Shown here: one piece after another, positions 17,004 to 25,227 of the stretch | How positions within the stretch are numbered: the stretch's first letter is position 1 | Layout of the letters: each line of letters starts with the position of its first letter | Assembly: GCA_965200115.1 (NCBI GenBank) | Contig: OZ241336.1 | Location: 3,410,001 to 3,474,000, forward strand | DNA length: 64,000 bases | Source: JAPOUP01 sp026708635 | GTDB lineage: Bacteria > Pseudomonadota > Alphaproteobacteria > Rhodobacterales > Rhodobacteraceae | Direction: 5' to 3' | Made by a program: the position numbers and the translations under genes | Notes under the pieces: model-generated | The model's input: only the letters and a program-made list of their open reading frames with translations | The model's database searches: none | What the model was told of the DNA's origin: nothing

Positions 17004-17899
17004 TATATTCTCCGGGCCTTTGCGGGTGCGAACAGGCCCTCGGGCCGCACCATAAGCACCGCCGCCATCACGGCGAAGATCACGAAAAGTTCGAATTCCG
17101 GAAATTTGTGAACCGCGACGGCACGAAGGACACCGACCATCAGCGCCCCAATCAACGCTCCGGGGATCGACCCCATCCCACCAATCACGACCACGGCAAA
17201 GCTCAGCACGATGACGTCGATGCCAATTCCCGGCGCGACCGACACGGTCGGGGAGATATAGGCGCCGCCCAACGCTCCGAGCGTCGCGCTCGCGACAAAG
17301 GTCCACACAAAAACGGCGTTCACATTGATCCCGATCGCCAGGCTGATTTCCCGGTCATGGATCACCGTGGTCAGTATCTTTCCCCATTTGGTGCGGTTCA
17401 GCGCGTACCAGCAGGCCAGCGCCACAAGGGCGGCCAGCCCGACCAGCGTCAGCGAGTATACATCGCGGAAGATACCACCCAGCTCGACACTGCCCAGAAA
17501 CACCATGGGCTGGTAAGCGAAGTAGGGGTTTACCCCGAACACGATCAGAATGAGGTCTTCCAGGATCAGGAATAGCCCGAATGTGGCGAGAATGATGATG
17601 ACTTCTTCATGTTCATAGAGTTTTCGCAGGATCGCCCGTTCGATCAGCAGGCCAAGAACGACACCCACCAATGCGGAGGACAGGCCGATCAGGATAAATC
17701 CGAACCAGTCCGGAAATCCCAGCTCGGACGCCAGACCGATCGCGTAAGCCGCCGAATAAGCTCCCCAGGCGTAAAAACCTCCATGCGCCACATTGAGGAT
17801 CTTCATCACGCCAAAGACGATCGTCAGTCCGACCGATACAATGAAAAGATAGGAGGCGTAGACGAGCCCATCGAGGAGTATGGTTAAAGCTGTCTGCAC
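17003..17899 (-). CDS. livH: Branched-chain amino acid-type ABC transporter permease LivH
   Basis: 298-residue inner-membrane permease with the family start (LLDGLVYASYLFIVSVGLTI) and the segment MKILNVAHGGFYAWGAY around residue 32. The conserved VVIGGMGSIPGALIGALMVG lies near residue 235. The start codon is GTG. It is separated from the livJ-like gene upstream by 63 bp holding a hairpin, and coupled to livM downstream by a one-base overlap. Confidence 0.92.
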   Translation of the reverse strand: MQTALTILLDGLVYASYLFIVSVGLTIVFGVMKILNVAHGGFYAWGAYSAAYAIGLASELGFPDWFGFILIGLSSALVGVVLGLLIERAILRKLYEHEEVIIILATFGLFLILEDLILIVFGVNPYFAYQPMVFLGSVELGGIFRDVYSLTLVGLAALVALACWYALNRTKWGKILTTVIHDREISLAIGINVNAVFVWTFVASATLGALGGAYISPTVSVAPGIGIDVIVLSFAVVVIGGMGSIPGALIGALMVGVLRAVAVHKFPEFELFVIFAVMAAVLMVRPEGLFAPAKARRI

Positions 17900-17917
17900 A
17901 ATGATTTCCCGAACGGC

Positions 17918-17949
17918 GGCGGCGGGGAAGCCTTAGCCCCCTCGCCGCC
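17918..17949 (-). terminator. Intercistronic hairpin after the livJ-like gene
   Basis: G+C-rich stem of about 10 bp (17918-17927 with 17937-17949, two-base bulge) 13 nt past the livJ-like stop and before livH. No U-run. Position suggests it protects the binding-protein message or reduces read-through, giving more receptor than permease. Confidence 0.45.
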
Positions 17950-17962
17950 ACCAAGGTGATTT

Positions 17963-19276
17963 TCAGCAATCCGAGCCAGGCATGCCCGCCTCAAGCCAGT
18001 CTTCGGAGAGTTGACCGGCGGGTGGCAGGATGCAGTTTGCGGGATAAACTCTCACATCCACCACGGTCGGCTCGTCTTTTCCGTCATCCCAGGCGGTGAC
18101 GCCGTAGCTAACGGGATGGATCGCCTGGTGTCCGTTGCCCAACGCGAAGCTGACGTCGCCGGCAATCGAGACGAAATCCAGGCCAGTCATCGCGCCGATG
18201 ATCCGGTCCGTATTCGGGACCTCGCCGCTTTCGGCCGCGGCTTTGTCCATGGCCGCCTTCAGCGCCAGAACGGACTGGGCATACTGGTAGGAAGATTCCA
18301 GCGGATACACACCGTACCGTTCGCGATAGGCGTTGATGAACCATTCGTTCAACTCGCCCTCCTGATTGCGGACAATAATGCCGAATTCGCCGCGCGTACC
18401 GATGACGGTGCCGGTTGGAAAACGTTTGCCCAGGTTGTCGATCGCGGATGCCCCGGCCACCGAGATGAACTTCTTTTTGTCGAAAAAGCCACGAACCGAG
18501 GCCTGTAGCACAAACGCTTCAATGTCCCCGTCCCAGAAGCTGGAATGAACCAGCTCCGAGTCCTCAAGAAGAAGCGTGGAGATCTCCGTCCCGTATTGTC
18601 CGGCGAAAAGTTTGGGGAATTGCGGGTTGTCCGATGCCCTGGACTCAGGCGACAGCTTCTGCATCGCGATGTCGAAGAACTTCCAGGAGTCCTGACCCCA
18701 GGCATAGTTCTGGTTGATGCCCGAATAGCTCGAGACATCGCCCAGTTGGTCACGGATATAAAGCGCCGCGGCCACACTGTCGCCCACGGCATGGGCCTGG
18801 GTCCGGAACGTGTAGTTCCAGTCACTGCCCTCGAAAAGGCGGGGCGTTCCGCAGACGGACATGACCGTCAGCGTCTGCAGCTCCTCCGCGACCGGAGCAA
18901 CCGACATACAGGATCCCGAGGAAATGTATCCCAGAACGGCGTCGACGCCCTGCTTTTCCACCAGATTTCGGTATTCGGCAACCTGTTTGGCATTACCCCC
19001 GGATTCATCCGCAAAGATGGCCTCCAGCTGAAGGCCGCCGAATCCCGCGGTTTCATAGGGCGCCGGCATGGTGCCGCCGTTGATTGCGTCAATCACCAAC
19101 TCAGCCCCATTCCGGCCCGGCACCCCGAAAGGCCCTGCGGCTGGCCCCGTCAGAAAGGAAACCACCGCCACCTTGAAAGATGTATCCGCCGGCGACGGGG
19201 ACGCCAGGGCCGTTACGCCCGCGACAGCGCCAAGCGCCACCACCCTGAGCCCATTCCCAAACATATTATCGCGCAT
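17963..19276 (-). CDS. Liv-type ABC transporter substrate-binding protein
   Basis: 437-residue periplasmic binding protein of the type I fold (ANF/LivJ family). Signal peptide: MRDNMFGNGLRVVALGAVAG.., cleavage near SPAD. Family features are FKVAVVSFLTGPAAGPFGVP at the mature N-terminus and RNLVEKQGVDAVLGYISSGSC, the ligand-pocket loop, near residue 105. It is longer than LivJ, like the relatives that bind aromatic acids. GGGAGGAA precedes the ATG. First gene of the livJHMGF-like operon, divergent from the molybdenum hydroxylase operon. Confidence 0.9.
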   Translation of the reverse strand: MRDNMFGNGLRVVALGAVAGVTALASPSPADTSFKVAVVSFLTGPAAGPFGVPGRNGAELVIDAINGGTMPAPYETAGFGGLQLEAIFADESGGNAKQVAEYRNLVEKQGVDAVLGYISSGSCMSVAPVAEELQTLTVMSVCGTPRLFEGSDWNYTFRTQAHAVGDSVAAALYIRDQLGDVSSYSGINQNYAWGQDSWKFFDIAMQKLSPESRASDNPQFPKLFAGQYGTEISTLLLEDSELVHSSFWDGDIEAFVLQASVRGFFDKKKFISVAGASAIDNLGKRFPTGTVIGTRGEFGIIVRNQEGELNEWFINAYRERYGVYPLESSYQYAQSVLALKAAMDKAAAESGEVPNTDRIIGAMTGLDFVSIAGDVSFALGNGHQAIHPVSYGVTAWDDGKDEPTVVDVRVYPANCILPPAGQLSEDWLEAGMPGSDC

Positions 19277-19508
19277 CGTGTCAGTTCCTCCCGATTGGCT
19301 TGCACTAATGAACCTTTACGAAAATTAGTTCCTTATCGCAAGCATTAATTTTTAAACATTTCGTCTCCAGTATCCAGATTCATTAAATTATCTTTTATAA
19401 ACAATATTAAAAAAATATTTTAATCATCATCTCTTGACTAATTTTATTTTTCAGTTCATCAATGCAAGTAATTTTTGGGAAGTCTGAGAATTTCGGAGGG
19501 GCCGTAAA
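19277..19508. promoter_or_regulatory. Divergent A+T-rich promoter region
   Basis: 232 bp between the livJ-like gene (minus) and the coxG-like gene (plus), strikingly A+T-rich at 19320-19470. It includes AATATT-AAAAA-AATATT near 19410 and a possible -35 TTGACT near 19434. It must hold promoters for both long operons; exact hexamers and operators are not certain. Confidence 0.5.
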
Positions 19509-19952
19509 GTGGAATTGAGGGACGCCGTGACCATCCCCGCCGCACGCGAGACGGTGTGGCGGGCCCTGAATGATCCCGACGTGCTGCGGCACTGCATTCC
19601 CGGGTGCGAGGAGTTGGAGCGGAACTCACCGACGGAACTCGCCGCTAAAGTCACTCTCAAGGTGGGTCCGATCAAGGCCAGGTTCGCGGGAGAGGTAACG
19701 CTCAGCGGCATCAACGCTCCTGAGGGTTACGTGCTGTCCGGAGAGGGTAAAAGCGGTGTAGCCGGATTTGCCAGGGGATCGGCTACGGTTCGGCTTGAGG
19801 ACGTTTCCGCGAACGAGACCCTTTTGCTTTACGATGCCAGGGCGGATGTTGGCGGCAAGATCGCGCAGCTTGGCGCGCGACTCCTCGACAAAACGGCCCG
19901 GAAACTCGCCCGAAAGTTCTTCGACGACTTCGCCGCGCAAGTCGCCCCCTGA
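19509..19952 (+). CDS. CoxG-like SRPBCC-family protein
   Basis: 147-residue helix-grip protein of the CO dehydrogenase subunit G (CoxG) family. It opens with the family pattern TIPAARETVWRALNDPDVLR and has the IPGCEELE segment near residue 35. CoxG relatives accompany molybdenum hydroxylases and are thought to help assemble or tether the enzyme. GTG start with GGAGGGG 8 nt before. First gene of an ~9.7-kb plus-strand operon containing the three hydroxylase subunits. Confidence 0.88.
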   Translation: MELRDAVTIPAARETVWRALNDPDVLRHCIPGCEELERNSPTELAAKVTLKVGPIKARFAGEVTLSGINAPEGYVLSGEGKSGVAGFARGSATVRLEDVSANETLLLYDARADVGGKIAQLGARLLDKTARKLARKFFDDFAAQVAP

Positions 19953-19987
19953 CTCAATATCCGATTCAACGTTAAGATAGCTTTGTT

Positions 19988-20755
19988 ATGAATGATCTTC
20001 AGTTAAAACTAACCGACGGGATCGCAACCGTCACGATCAACCGCCCGACGCAGCGAAATTCGGTAACCTATGACATGTGGAACGGGTTCGCGGAAATTTT
20101 CGTTTCCCTGTCCGAGAACAGGTCCGTGCGTTCCGTCATCCTCACGGGGGCCGGGACGGACTTTTCGGCGGGCGCCGATGTTAGCGAGTTTGGCGACGCC
20201 CGTGAGAACTCGGAAAAAGCCAAGGAATATGAAATCGCGGTCGACAGGGGCTGTGGCGCGATCATGCATTGCGCCAAGCCGGTGATTGCCGTGAACCTCG
20301 GCTATACGCTGGGTGGTGGGGCGCACCTGGCTATGTCCGCTGACTTTCGCTACGCGCACACGGATGCCGAATTCGGGATTCCGGCGGCAAACCTTTCGAT
20401 CGGCTACGGCGTGCAGGCCACGCGCAAACTGTTGGCTCTGGTCGGCCTGACCGAAGCAAAGCGCATCCTCTATTCCGCGCAACGATTCAGCGCGGAACAC
20501 GCCCGCAGGATCGGTTTCGTCGATCACGTGTCCGAGGCCCCGATGTCCGCCGCGATTGAATTCGCCGGTGCGCTGGCCGCCAAGGCTCCGCTGACGCAAG
20601 GTGTCGCGAAATACATCCTGAACAGCGTCGCGCTGCAGGAGTTTGACGCGGAAAGGGCTGATGCACTCATTGACGGCGCGGCGGCCAGCCTCGACTATGC
20701 CGAGGGTCGCAACGCCTTTGCGGAAAAACGCCCTGCGGCGTTTCGGGGGGAATAA
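19988..20755 (+). CDS. Crotonase-fold protein lacking both hydratase glutamates
   Basis: 255 residues of the enoyl-CoA hydratase/isomerase superfamily. The oxyanion-hole strands are clear (GADVSEFGDA region near 62; GYTLGGGAHLAMSADF near 105). The two catalytic glutamates of true hydratases are absent: the GGG-x-E position is His (GGGAHL), and the usual P-E-x position reads IPAANLSIGYG. It may therefore be an isomerase, decarboxylase, hydrolase or C-C lyase acting on a CoA ester. It sits between the CoxG-like gene and the FAD subunit gene, suggesting action on the same CoA-linked substrate as the hydroxylase. Confidence 0.85.
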   Translation: MNDLQLKLTDGIATVTINRPTQRNSVTYDMWNGFAEIFVSLSENRSVRSVILTGAGTDFSAGADVSEFGDARENSEKAKEYEIAVDRGCGAIMHCAKPVIAVNLGYTLGGGAHLAMSADFRYAHTDAEFGIPAANLSIGYGVQATRKLLALVGLTEAKRILYSAQRFSAEHARRIGFVDHVSEAPMSAAIEFAGALAAKAPLTQGVAKYILNSVALQEFDAERADALIDGAAASLDYAEGRNAFAEKRPAAFRGE

Positions 20756-21616
20756 ATCAAACCCGCTGCATTTGAATATGTCCGGCCTGAAACGCTGTCT
20801 GAAGCGGTCGCGGCTCTGGACCATGACGACGCCAGGATCATCGCCGGCGGGCAGAGCCTGTTGCCTATGATGAACTTCCGCCTCGTTCAGCCCAAGCGAT
20901 TGGTGGACATCAACCGCATCGCCGGGCTCGGCCGGATCGAGAAGACCGAGAGGGGCATACGTCTTGGTGCGCTGACGCGCCATGCCGAAGCCGCGCGGAG
21001 CGAATTGCTCGCCGAAAACGTTCCCATCGTCGCCGAGGCAATGGCCCATGTGGCCCATGTGGCGATTCGCAATCGGGGAACCGTCGCGGGCAGCCTGTGC
21101 CATGCTGACCCCTCGGCGGAATGGCCACTGCTGGTGACCCTGCTGGATGGTGAGATCGAGATACTGGGTGGCGACGGCCGCCGCACGGCGACACCGGCGG
21201 AGTTCTTCCTGGCTCCGCTTGTGACGGATATGGAAGAAACCGAATTGGTCACCGGCATCCACCTGCCGCCGCACGAAACACCTTGCGGCATGGCTTTCGA
21301 CGAGGTCGCGCAGCGGGCAGGCGACTTCGCCGTTGTCGCCGCCGGCGCCCTCGTGCGCGTTGAAGGCGGGCGATTCGCCGAAGTCCGTTTAGGGTTGGGC
21401 GGTGTCTCCGATACCTCCGTCCGCGCGGCCGCCCTGGAAGACGCACTGACCGGCCGGCCCGCCACCGCCGAGGCCATCGAAGCCTCGCTGGCGCTGACCG
21501 TCGAGGACCTTGAGCCCAACGATGACGTGCACGCCTCTGCCGCCTACCGGCTGTCGCTGGTGCCGGTTCTCTCGCGTCGGGTCCTTGGCCGCGCCCTGGA
21601 AAGGGCCACCGCATGA
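20756..21616 (+). CDS. Molybdenum hydroxylase FAD-binding (medium) subunit
   Basis: CoxM-like subunit passing electrons from the 2Fe-2S clusters to FAD. The frame gives KPAAFEYVRPETLSEAVAAL then IIAGGQSLLPMMNFR, the N-terminal FAD-binding motif, and later NRGTVAGSLCHADPSAEWP, the second FAD motif. The conserved N-terminus begins directly after the TAA of the crotonase gene with an ATC codon; there is no ATG, GTG or TTG until TTG 20861, which would remove the first FAD motif. A GGGGGG run lies 5-6 nt before the ATC. Either ATC is used as the start or one base is wrong here. The end overlaps the 2Fe-2S gene (ATGA). Confidence 0.85.
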   Translation: MKPAAFEYVRPETLSEAVAALDHDDARIIAGGQSLLPMMNFRLVQPKRLVDINRIAGLGRIEKTERGIRLGALTRHAEAARSELLAENVPIVAEAMAHVAHVAIRNRGTVAGSLCHADPSAEWPLLVTLLDGEIEILGGDGRRTATPAEFFLAPLVTDMEETELVTGIHLPPHETPCGMAFDEVAQRAGDFAVVAAGALVRVEGGRFAEVRLGLGGVSDTSVRAAALEDALTGRPATAEAIEASLALTVEDLEPNDDVHASAAYRLSLVPVLSRRVLGRALERATA

Positions 21617-22101
21617 GCGACAGGACACATATCACCCTAACGGTAAATGGCGAACCTTTCGAGGCCTATATCGAACCCCGCCTGCTGGCCGCCGACTTCC
21701 TTCGGGACGAGATGGGTCTGACCGGCACCCATGTCGGCTGCGAACACGGGGTTTGCGGTGCCTGCACCATCACCCTGGACGGGGTTAGCGCCCGCTCCTG
21801 CCTGATGCTGGCCGTGCAACTGGATGGCGGGGACGTCCGAACGGTCGAGGGCCTGGGCACCACACGAGAAATGCACCGTATCCAGCAGGCCTTCCGAGAA
21901 CATCACGCCCTGCAATGCGGTTTCTGCACGCCCGGTTTTCTGATGACCGTGGGCGAAATTCTGGACACTCTGCCGCTGCGCGACGACGGGGAAATTCGCG
22001 ACGCGCTGTCGGGCAATATCTGCCGCTGCACCGGCTACGACCACATCGTCAAGGCAGTCCGCGCGCTGGTCAACGAACGGGACGGAGTTTCCGATCCATG
22101 A
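21613..22101 (+). CDS. Molybdenum hydroxylase 2Fe-2S (small) subunit
   Basis: 162-residue CoxS-like iron-sulfur subunit. The plant-ferredoxin cluster is bound by CEHGVCGAC plus a later Cys (SCLM), residues about 42-63. The second cluster is bound by QCGFCTPGF and NICRCTGY in the C-terminal helical domain. All eight cysteines appear present. It is coupled by 4-bp ATGA overlaps to the FAD subunit gene before it and the metallo-hydrolase gene after it. Confidence 0.93.
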   Translation: MSDRTHITLTVNGEPFEAYIEPRLLAADFLRDEMGLTGTHVGCEHGVCGACTITLDGVSARSCLMLAVQLDGGDVRTVEGLGTTREMHRIQQAFREHHALQCGFCTPGFLMTVGEILDTLPLRDDGEIRDALSGNICRCTGYDHIVKAVRALVNERDGVSDP

Positions 22102-22862
22102 AGATGCACATCCTCGACGCGGGCCGCCTGGCCATGAAAAAGCGTATCTACGTGCCCGACTGCGCCGACGGGACCGAGATGATCGAACTTCCGGTGATGG
22201 CGGTTCTATTCCGTCACGCTCGGGGGAACATTCTGTTTGACACCGGCTATCACACCTCGGTCATCACCGATGCGGAAGGGCGCTGGGGCAGGCTGGCAAG
22301 CGTAATGCGGCCCATCGGCGCGCCCACAAATAACGTGATCGACAGCATCGGAGCGCTTGGACTGACGCCGGATGACATCGATATCGTGGTGAATTCACAT
22401 TTCCACCCCGATCACGCCGGGTGCAATGAGTTCTTCAGGAACGCACGCTTCATCGTCCCGAGAAAGGAACTTGAGGTCGCCCGGAGCGAGGACGGCGCCA
22501 GGCTGGGGATGATGCCAGAGGACTGGGATCATCCGATGCCGATGGAAGGTGTCAGCGATGGGTATGACATCATGCGTGACGGCTCTCTGGTCACCATTGA
22601 CCTGCCGGGGCACACGCCGGGCCTGATGGGGCTCAAGGCTTCGCTGGAAAACACCGGTAAGGTGCTTCTGGTGTCGGATGCGGTCAACCTGCGCCGCAAT
22701 CTCGATAATGACGAAGTGCCCCGGAACGCCTGGGACGCGGATGCGGTGCTGGCCTCCTATGCGATCGTTCGTGACCTTGAGGCTGGGGGGGCGATGGTCA
22801 TCTGCTGCCATGACGACCAGCAGTACGGGGCCCTGAAAAAAAGCGCGGATGCCTATGACTGA
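22098..22862 (+). CDS. MBL-fold metallo-hydrolase (lactonase-like)
   Basis: 254-residue metallo-beta-lactamase-fold protein of the N-acyl-homoserine-lactonase-like group. The metal motif HFHPDH is complete (about residues 101-106) and is followed by GHTPGLMGL and a DAV motif. It lies between the small and large subunit genes of the molybdenum hydroxylase, with 4-bp overlap at the 5' side and a short overlap at the 3' side, so it is locked into that operon. It probably opens a lactone or hydrolyses a (thio)ester produced in the pathway rather than acting in quorum sensing. Confidence 0.88.
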   Translation: MKMHILDAGRLAMKKRIYVPDCADGTEMIELPVMAVLFRHARGNILFDTGYHTSVITDAEGRWGRLASVMRPIGAPTNNVIDSIGALGLTPDDIDIVVNSHFHPDHAGCNEFFRNARFIVPRKELEVARSEDGARLGMMPEDWDHPMPMEGVSDGYDIMRDGSLVTIDLPGHTPGLMGLKASLENTGKVLLVSDAVNLRRNLDNDEVPRNAWDADAVLASYAIVRDLEAGGAMVICCHDDQQYGALKKSADAYD

Positions 22863-25224
22863 CGCCACCGCCTATATCAGGCCCAAATATGTGGGCGAAC
22901 CGGTTCGGCGGCTGGAGGACCCACGCCTTCTGACGGGGCGGGGCCGCTTTACGGCGGATATCCGGCTGCCGCGCATGGTCCATCTGGCCTTCATCCGCTC
23001 GGATCAGGCCTATGCCCGGATCAATGACATCGACACCGAAGGGGTTCGCGCCATGCCGGAAGTGATCGGCATCTTCACCGCAGCCGATTTCGCCCATATC
23101 CCGGAGATCGAGGCGCCATCGAAGATGATGAGCTATCAGGCCACGGCCTGCCCGGTTTTGGCGAAGGATGCGGTGCGCTATGTGGGTGAGCCGGTCGTGG
23201 CCATCGTCGCTTCCAGCCGCTATGCGGCCGAGGACGCCGCCGCCCTGATCGAGATTGACTATGATCCGCTGGACGTGGCCGTCTCCGCCCGAGATGCGTT
23301 GGCCGAAGGCGCGCCGAAACTGCACGAAGCGCTGGCCTCGAACGTCATCCTGGAGCGTACGTTCGCCACCGGCGACGCGCCCGCCGAGATCGCAAACGCG
23401 CCGCACAAGGTCTCGGGCCGGTTCAACCTGACCCGCAAAACCTCCATGTCCACCGAACCGCGCGCCTATCTGGCCGACTACGACGTGGGTAAGGACGAGC
23501 TGACGCTCTACGGCGCAACCAATATCCCGGGCATCGTGCGGGACGAGGTGGGGCGGCTACTGAATCTCAACGGCAACCAGATCCGCGTGATCGCGCCGGA
23601 TGTGGGTGGCTCATTTGGCGGGAAGGGCTCCCTTTACCCCGAAGAGGTGATCGTGGCCGATCTGGCCCGCCGGCTGGAGCGCCCCGTGAAATATGTGGCC
23701 GACCGGCTGGAGGAACTGACCGCCAGTTCGCAGGCTTTTGGCGAAGAGATCGATGCCACGCTGGCCTTTGACGCCGAAGGTCATTTTCTGGCGCTGGACG
23801 CCGAGATCATCGGCGACATTGGGGCTTATTCGATTTATCCGTGGACCGCCGCGCTTGAACCCGTTCAGGTGGCGAGTTTCCTGCCCGGCCCATACAAAAC
23901 CCCGGCCTATCGCGGTCGGGTACTTGGAGCCTGCACTCCGAAGCCTCCGACCGGCCCCTATCGTGGCGTTGGGCGCCCAATGGCCGTGTTCGCCATGGAA
24001 CGTCTGGTTGATCTGGCGGCCGCCGAACTGGGCATGTCCCCGGTTGAAATTCGTCGCCGCAATCTGGTCAGGGCGCGGGATTTCCCGCATCGCATCGGCT
24101 CGGGGATCATATGGGAGCGCTCGGGTTTTCAGGAGTGTCTGACGGCGGCCGAAGACGCCATTGACCTGACCGCTCTGGAAGCTGAACGGCAGCGGTCCGG
24201 CAAGTGGATCGGTGTGGGGTTTGCCTCCTATGCGGAGTTGACTGGCATCGGCTCGCGCATCGCGGTCGCTCCGGGGATGCCGATGAACACAGGGACGGAA
24301 ACGGCTTCGGTACGCATCGACGCGACCGGCGCGATCACGGCGAGTTTCGGTCTCTCATCCCATGGCCAAAGCCTTGAAACCACGCTCGCGCAGATCGTGG
24401 GTGAGGAACTGGGCGTGAGACCCGAAGACGTGCGCATCGTCCATGGCGACACCGCCGCCGGTCCGCATGGGACTGGCACCTACGCCAGCCGCTCGGCGGT
24501 GCTGGGGGGCGGGGCCGCGATCAAGACGGCGCGAACCCTTCTGACCAGGGTCAAGCAGGTGGCCGCGACGCTGTTTGATGTCGATCCTGAGCGGGTGGAA
24601 ACCGGTGATGGACGTATCTTCGTGCGCGACACCAACCACTCGATTGATTTCAGGGAACTGGCCCGCGTCGTCTACGCCGACATGGCTACCCTGCCGATGG
24701 AGAAACGCGAAACGCTTGAGGCGCGGGAGACTTTTGATCCCATCGTTGGGACCACCACATCCTCCACCCATGTGGCCGTGGTCGAGATTGATCCCGAAAC
24801 GCTGGCCATCAAGCTGCGCAGGATCGTTGTGGCCGAGGATTGCGGCAAGCTGATTAACCCGCTGGTTGTGGACGGTCAGGTTCATGGCGGCGTGGCGCAG
24901 GGAGTTGGCGCGGCACTGCTGGAAGAGTTGAAATTCGACGAAAACGGCCAGCCGGTAACCGCGACTCTGGCGGATTATCTGGTGCCCACACCGGCGGAAA
25001 TGCCGGACATGGATGTGCTTCATATCGAAACCGAGCTTCCAGACAATCCAGGCGGTTTTCGTGGTATGGGCGAAGGTGGCACCATCGGTGCCACCGCCGC
25101 CATCGCCAATGCCGTGGCTGACGCCGTCTCCCATCTCGGCATCGGGATCAATTCCCTGCCCATCACCCCAAACAAGCTGCACGCGCTGGTTGTGGCGACC
25201 CGCGAACCGAACGGACAGGAGTAA
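22849..25224 (+). CDS. Molybdenum hydroxylase large (molybdopterin-binding) subunit
   Basis: 791-residue CoxL-like catalytic subunit of the xanthine dehydrogenase family. It opens with GEPVRRLEDPRLLTGRGRF, the usual family start. The active-site loop reads PTGPYRGVGRP, lacking the AYxCSFR selenylcysteine-type loop of true (form I) CO dehydrogenase, so CO is not the likely substrate. The catalytic Glu motif GMGEGGTIGATAAI lies near residue 745. The second ATG (22855) could be the start. The substrate is unknown; the CoA ligase, crotonase and thioesterase genes in the operon suggest ring hydroxylation of an acid or its CoA ester. Confidence 0.92.
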   Translation: MPMTDATAYIRPKYVGEPVRRLEDPRLLTGRGRFTADIRLPRMVHLAFIRSDQAYARINDIDTEGVRAMPEVIGIFTAADFAHIPEIEAPSKMMSYQATACPVLAKDAVRYVGEPVVAIVASSRYAAEDAAALIEIDYDPLDVAVSARDALAEGAPKLHEALASNVILERTFATGDAPAEIANAPHKVSGRFNLTRKTSMSTEPRAYLADYDVGKDELTLYGATNIPGIVRDEVGRLLNLNGNQIRVIAPDVGGSFGGKGSLYPEEVIVADLARRLERPVKYVADRLEELTASSQAFGEEIDATLAFDAEGHFLALDAEIIGDIGAYSIYPWTAALEPVQVASFLPGPYKTPAYRGRVLGACTPKPPTGPYRGVGRPMAVFAMERLVDLAAAELGMSPVEIRRRNLVRARDFPHRIGSGIIWERSGFQECLTAAEDAIDLTALEAERQRSGKWIGVGFASYAELTGIGSRIAVAPGMPMNTGTETASVRIDATGAITASFGLSSHGQSLETTLAQIVGEELGVRPEDVRIVHGDTAAGPHGTGTYASRSAVLGGGAAIKTARTLLTRVKQVAATLFDVDPERVETGDGRIFVRDTNHSIDFRELARVVYADMATLPMEKRETLEARETFDPIVGTTTSSTHVAVVEIDPETLAIKLRRIVVAEDCGKLINPLVVDGQVHGGVAQGVGAALLEELKFDENGQPVTATLADYLVPTPAEMPDMDVLHIETELPDNPGGFRGMGEGGTIGATAAIANAVADAVSHLGIGINSLPITPNKLHALVVATREPNGQE

Positions 25225-25227
25225 GAC

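Noticed and set aside
22098..22862. Quorum-quenching homoserine lactonase
   Set aside because: The fold and metal motif fit, but overlap with Mo-hydroxylase subunit genes on both sides points to a catabolic role.
22849..25224. CoxL-like subunit beside CoxG, CoxM and CoxS-like proteins, suggesting aerobic CO dehydrogenase
   Set aside because: The active-site loop is PYRGVGR and not the Cys-containing loop of form I CO dehydrogenase, and the operon is full of CoA and lactone enzymes.
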